From NCBI GenBank assembly GCA_030605085.1, contig JAUWBH010000214.1, positions 1-8,018 on the forward strand: a stretch of 8,018 nucleotides of DNA. Direction: 5' to 3'. Under the pieces are notes generated by a model. That model had not been told where the DNA came from, did not search any database, and saw only the letters and a list, made by a program, of their open reading frames with translations. Shown in pieces: positions 6,168 through 8,018 of the stretch. How positions within the stretch are numbered: position 1 is the first letter of the stretch; every line of letters starts with the position of its first letter. The DNA comes from Promethearchaeota archaeon. GTDB taxonomy: Archaea; Asgardarchaeota; Lokiarchaeia; Sigynarchaeales; SOKP01. Made by a program: the position numbers and the translations under genes.

Positions 6168-6174
6168 CCTCCTT
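6168..6174 (-). promoter_or_regulatory. Strong Shine-Dalgarno site of the interrupted MaoC gene
   Basis: AAGGAGG on the minus strand lies 10 bases before ATG 6157 and fixes that start. It is the best ribosome site of any coding gene in this window and sits in the 22-base gap after the upstream MaoC gene, consistent with a two-gene operon. Confidence 0.8.
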
Positions 6175-6179
6175 AATTT

Positions 6180-6617
6180 TCAATGAAATACAATCCAAGT
6201 ATGAATTTGATCAAATACTTTCTCGTTTGTTTCCTTATTTTTTCCAGATGTCTGTGAGGTAACGATATCAAATGTTCTTTTTCCTTGTTTTTCTATTATA
6301 TCTACTACTTTTGTTTGATATACAATCGTATCCCCTGCACAGCATGGAGCGTAGTATTTAAATTCCCTTCCACCATCTAATAATTTCCTAAAATCAATTT
6401 TTAATTTAGTAAAAAACCTAGGATCTGAGAGAGCGATAGTTGTAAAAAAAGTTGGCGGCACTACTAAGTCTTTGTATCCCTGTTTCTTAGCGTAATCAAC
6501 ATCAAAATATAATGGATTAGTATCTCTAACTGCATTGGCAAACTGAGAGACTTTCCAACGAGAAATCTTTTTTTCGGCGGATTTAAATTCACGCCCGATG
6601 TGTTTTCTATCAATCAT
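6180..6617 (-). CDS. MaoC N-terminal-domain-like hotdog protein (non-catalytic hydratase subunit)
   Basis: This 145-aa protein matches the N-terminal hotdog half of two-domain MaoC/FAS1-type dehydratases. It begins with a GREFKSAE stretch, then FANAVRDTNPLYFDVDYA (26-43), the conserved VPPTFF (53-58), and REFKYYAPCCAGDTIV (84-99), followed by a strand-rich end (QTKVVDIIEKQGKR). It lacks the SGDxNPIH catalytic pair, which its downstream neighbour supplies. Known systems of this kind pair the two halves as a heterodimer that hydrates enoyl-CoA or dehydrates 3-hydroxyacyl substrates. The start is ATG 6617 with only a weak GAG upstream. A TTTATTATATTATAA stretch around 6640-6655 could be its TATA box, giving a very short leader. 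With the partner gene interrupted, its function may be lost or depend on recoding. Confidence 0.82.
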   Translation of the reverse strand: MIDRKHIGREFKSAEKKISRWKVSQFANAVRDTNPLYFDVDYAKKQGYKDLVVPPTFFTTIALSDPRFFTKLKIDFRKLLDGGREFKYYAPCCAGDTIVYQTKVVDIIEKQGKRTFDIVTSQTSGKNKETNEKVFDQIHTWIVFH

Positions 6618-6708
6618 ATTTTCTATTAATCTCTTTTTAGATTATAATATAATAAATTACGTTCTATTTATTAAAAAATTCTTACTATCTTTTTCAATTA
6701 AAAATTTC

Positions 6709-6735
6709 ATGATATTTATTTAATTCGAATATCAT
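6709..6735. promoter_or_regulatory. 8-bp inverted repeat between the longin-like gene and the MaoC pair
   Basis: Arms ATGATATT (6709-6716) and AATATCAT (6728-6735) are perfect reverse complements with an 11-base spacer. The site lies about 92 bases upstream of the first MaoC gene and 60 bases after the second longin gene. It could be an operator for the MaoC unit, or part of a terminator: on the minus strand a T7 run (6746-6740) precedes it and GAAATTTTT follows. Confidence 0.3.
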
Positions 6736-6795
6736 CATAAAAAAAGTTAAAACCATTAATATTTGTTGAATACATGTTTTAGAAGGAGGGATTCA

Positions 6796-7326
6796 CTATG
6801 ATGAATCTTTTTTACTCGTTTTTTTTTCCCCTCGTAAAAATTTTTCCATTTCAATCAATATTGATTCACCTTTCATTTCTTTCGTTTTCTTCTTCGATAT
6901 CGCTTCGGTTTTCTTTTCTTGTAAAAATTTTTCCATTTCAATTAATATTGATTCACCCTTCATTGCCAATATTTCGTCTGCTTCTTTTTTAAATTTTTTA
7001 AAACGCGAAACTTCTCCATCCCAATTTTTAAGTTCTTGTTGAAATAATTCGAAGAATTTAGCGCTTAACTTGTTTGAAATCCTTTCCAACTTGGAATCCT
7101 TTATTTTATCATGGTTATAGACGAAAATTAAATCGTCTATAATAGAAAAAGTAAAAATATCGTCTTCTATTAATATTTGCTTCAAGTTTTTATTAGATAT
7201 TTCTTTTGCAAACAAATTTAATGCCGTAAGGAAACTCGAGAATAAGTTGCTATCTATTTTTTTCTCACAATATTGACGAGAAAAAAGACAGATCCCATCT
7301 TTAACAATATATACTGCGTGAATCAT
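6796..7326 (-). CDS. Longin-like protein with charged, tandemly repeated C-terminal tail
   Basis: I do not recognise a named gene. Residues 1-100 of this 176-aa protein align with the N-terminal domain of the longin-roadblock protein at 2898-3671. Shared features are GICLFSR (11-17), NLFSSFLTALNLFAKE (27-42), and DDLIFVY (64-70), followed by a long helix. The pattern suggests a longin-like fold. After residue 105 the chain becomes lysine/glutamate-rich and helical, and the 14-residue block MKGESILIEMEKFL occurs twice exactly (122-135 and 151-164, period 29), separated by a basic linker and ending KKTSKKDSS. The tail could be a repeated partner-binding helix or coiled coil. There is no signal peptide or membrane segment. 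Start ATG 7326 aligns with the paralogue's Met8; its ribosome site is weak. Neighbours are lipid-metabolism genes on the same strand. Confidence 0.75.
   Translation of the reverse strand: MIHAVYIVKDGICLFSRQYCEKKIDSNLFSSFLTALNLFAKEISNKNLKQILIEDDIFTFSIIDDLIFVYNHDKIKDSKLERISNKLSAKFFELFQQELKNWDGEVSRFKKFKKEADEILAMKGESILIEMEKFLQEKKTEAISKKKTKEMKGESILIEMEKFLRGEKKTSKKDSS
6834..6963 (-). repeat. 43-bp direct repeat, period 87, within the longin-like gene
   Basis: Two copies, 6834-6876 and 6921-6963, differ at only two of 43 positions, both silent. They encode the duplicated MKGESILIEMEKFL block. The 87-base offset is 29 codons, so the duplication kept frame. The intervening 44 bases are lysine-rich coding sequence and are not themselves repeated. 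High nucleotide identity points to a recent duplication or ongoing homogenisation. Confidence 0.9.
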
Positions 7327-7383
7327 GAACTTCTATTAGTTTTTATATTTCTTTTCCCTCTTTTGTCTCATTATGAGTAATTA

Positions 7384-7413
7384 TTAATATTATCATGGTT
7401 AATATTATTTAAA
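7384..7413 (-). promoter_or_regulatory. Paired TAATATTA sites and TATA-like element before the second longin-like gene
   Basis: The self-complementary octamer TAATATTA occurs at 7385-7392 and 7400-7407. TTTAAATAAT on the minus strand (7413-7404) is TATA-like, about 80 bases before ATG 7326. The 13-mer TTAAATAATATTA here is also present in the inverted repeat before the ECF unit (1762-1774). Confidence 0.3.
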
Positions 7414-7461
7414 TTTAACTGACGTTCTTATTCAGCAAAAATTATTCTAAATATTTAAAAC

Positions 7462-7483
7462 CTTCATAAATTCTTTATTGAAG
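7462..7483 (-). terminator. Hairpin after the acyl-CoA dehydrogenase gene
   Basis: On the minus strand CTTCA-(A)-TAAA pairs with TTTA-TGAAG around a GAA loop, with one bulged base. It starts 16 bases after the stop codon and is followed by GGTTTTAAATATTT. It resembles a weak intrinsic terminator; an alternative pairing of CATAAA with TTTATG overlaps it. Confidence 0.35.
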
Positions 7484-7498
7484 TTTATGGTATACACA

Positions 7499-8018
7499 TT
7501 ATTTTCTATATATTCCTTTTTGAATGATATATTGCAACACTTCGTCTGTTCCACCCCCTATCCTTAAAAGTCTTACATCACGCGCACATCTCTCAACGGG
7601 ATATTTATTCGTATAACCGATTCCACCTAAAACCTGAATGGCGTCATCACAGATTTTAAACGCATTTTGACACGCAAAAAGTTTAGCCATAGCTGCTAAA
7701 GTTCCGTCTCTTATATTGTTTACGGATTTCTCTGCGAGAGCACATCCAGCCTCGTAATTGGTTACCATTTGAGCAATTTTAAAGCTTATACCTTCAAATT
7801 CGCTGATGGGTCGTTTAAATTGAACCCTTTCTTGAGAATATTGAATCGCAACATCTATAGCCCTTTTAGCAACGGCCAAGGCTTGAACCGATAAAACAAC
7901 TCGTTCAGGTCCTAACATAGCCTGCATTCCAGAAATTACAGAGGTTTTTCCCGCTATTTTCTTGCCAGAAGGATCTTGCTGAATTTCTTTGTATAATAGA
8001 GCATTGTCTTTTGGGATT
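7499..8018 (-). CDS. Acyl-CoA dehydrogenase, C-terminal part (5' end outside window)
   Basis: This is an FAD-dependent enzyme that introduces the alpha-beta double bond into an acyl-CoA, passing electrons to an electron-transfer flavoprotein. The frame is open from the right edge to TAA at 7499 and gives 172 residues, covering the end of the middle domain and the C-terminal helical domain. Visible motifs are GPERVV, then ERVQFKRPISEFEG, QVLGGIGYTNKYPVER with CARDVR (FAD/dimer contacts), and IGGGTDEV near the end. Medium- and short-chain enzymes carry the catalytic Glu at the third position of IYEGTSE; here it is Gly (7553-7555). The Glu of GPERVV (7904-7906) matches the isovaleryl/long-chain enzyme position instead. 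A branched-chain or long-chain substrate is therefore likely. The ATG at 7927 is internal, not the start. Confidence 0.92.
   Translation of the reverse strand, partial: IPKDNALLYKEIQQDPSGKKIAGKTSVISGMQAMLGPERVVLSVQALAVAKRAIDVAIQYSQERVQFKRPISEFEGISFKIAQMVTNYEAGCALAEKSVNNIRDGTLAAMAKLFACQNAFKICDDAIQVLGGIGYTNKYPVERCARDVRLLRIGGGTDEVLQYIIQKGIYRK

Noticed and set aside
6790..6807. GATTCA/TGAATC hairpin over the stop of the second longin-like gene
   Set aside because: The 6-bp stem is weak and not followed by a T-tract on the minus strand, so it does not qualify as a terminator.
6798..6992. Plus-strand 64-codon frame with a good AGGAGG site at 6784-6789 before its ATG
   Set aside because: It lies wholly antisense to the longin-like gene, is low-complexity hydrophobic (Phe/Ser/Leu), and its internal repeat is just the complement of the duplicated helix.

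Overview
This is an AT-rich window with tightly packed genes. Every complete gene is on the minus strand. A short gene tail at the left edge is the only plus-strand coding I can support. The gene set suggests an archaeon, most likely an Asgard (Lokiarchaeia-like) lineage. Two proteins share a longin-like N-terminal domain and one of them adds a roadblock-like domain, which are families that Asgard genomes are rich in. Candidate promoters look like archaeal TATA/BRE elements, T-tracts follow several genes, and Shine-Dalgarno sites are present before some starts. The lineage is an inference; there is no rRNA or other marker here.

Layout from left to right: (1) 1-102, plus-strand C-terminus of an unidentified protein. 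(2) 162 to about 917 and 905-1705, an ECF-type transporter energizing module (ATPase plus T component), read T component first, with no substrate-binding S component. Both genes appear to lack ATG starts, and an inverted repeat lies just upstream. (3) 1845-2834, a GHMP-family sugar kinase. (4) 2898-3671, a longin-roadblock two-domain protein. (5) 3830-5533, a membrane-anchored alpha/beta hydrolase with a C-terminal multi-pass domain resembling a CPBP protease that has lost its catalytic residues. (6) 5696-6157 and 6180-6617, two adjacent hotdog-fold MaoC-like genes. The catalytic one is interrupted inside its active-site motif by a 30-nt in-frame insert carrying a TAA. (7) 6796-7326, a second longin-like protein with a tandemly repeated helical tail. 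(8) 7499-8018, the C-terminal part of an acyl-CoA dehydrogenase running off the right edge.

Functionally, the acyl-CoA dehydrogenase and the MaoC pair fit fatty-acyl or branched-chain acyl-CoA oxidation (dehydrogenation then hydration). The ECF module imports a vitamin or metal chosen by an S component encoded elsewhere. The longin and roadblock proteins are candidates for small-GTPase or membrane-trafficking-like roles. The most notable observations are the split hydratase motif, the longin-roadblock fusion with its paralogue, and the hydrolase fused to a degenerate intramembrane-protease-like domain. No gap between genes exceeds 300 bases. I see no tRNA, rRNA, CRISPR array or insertion sequence.
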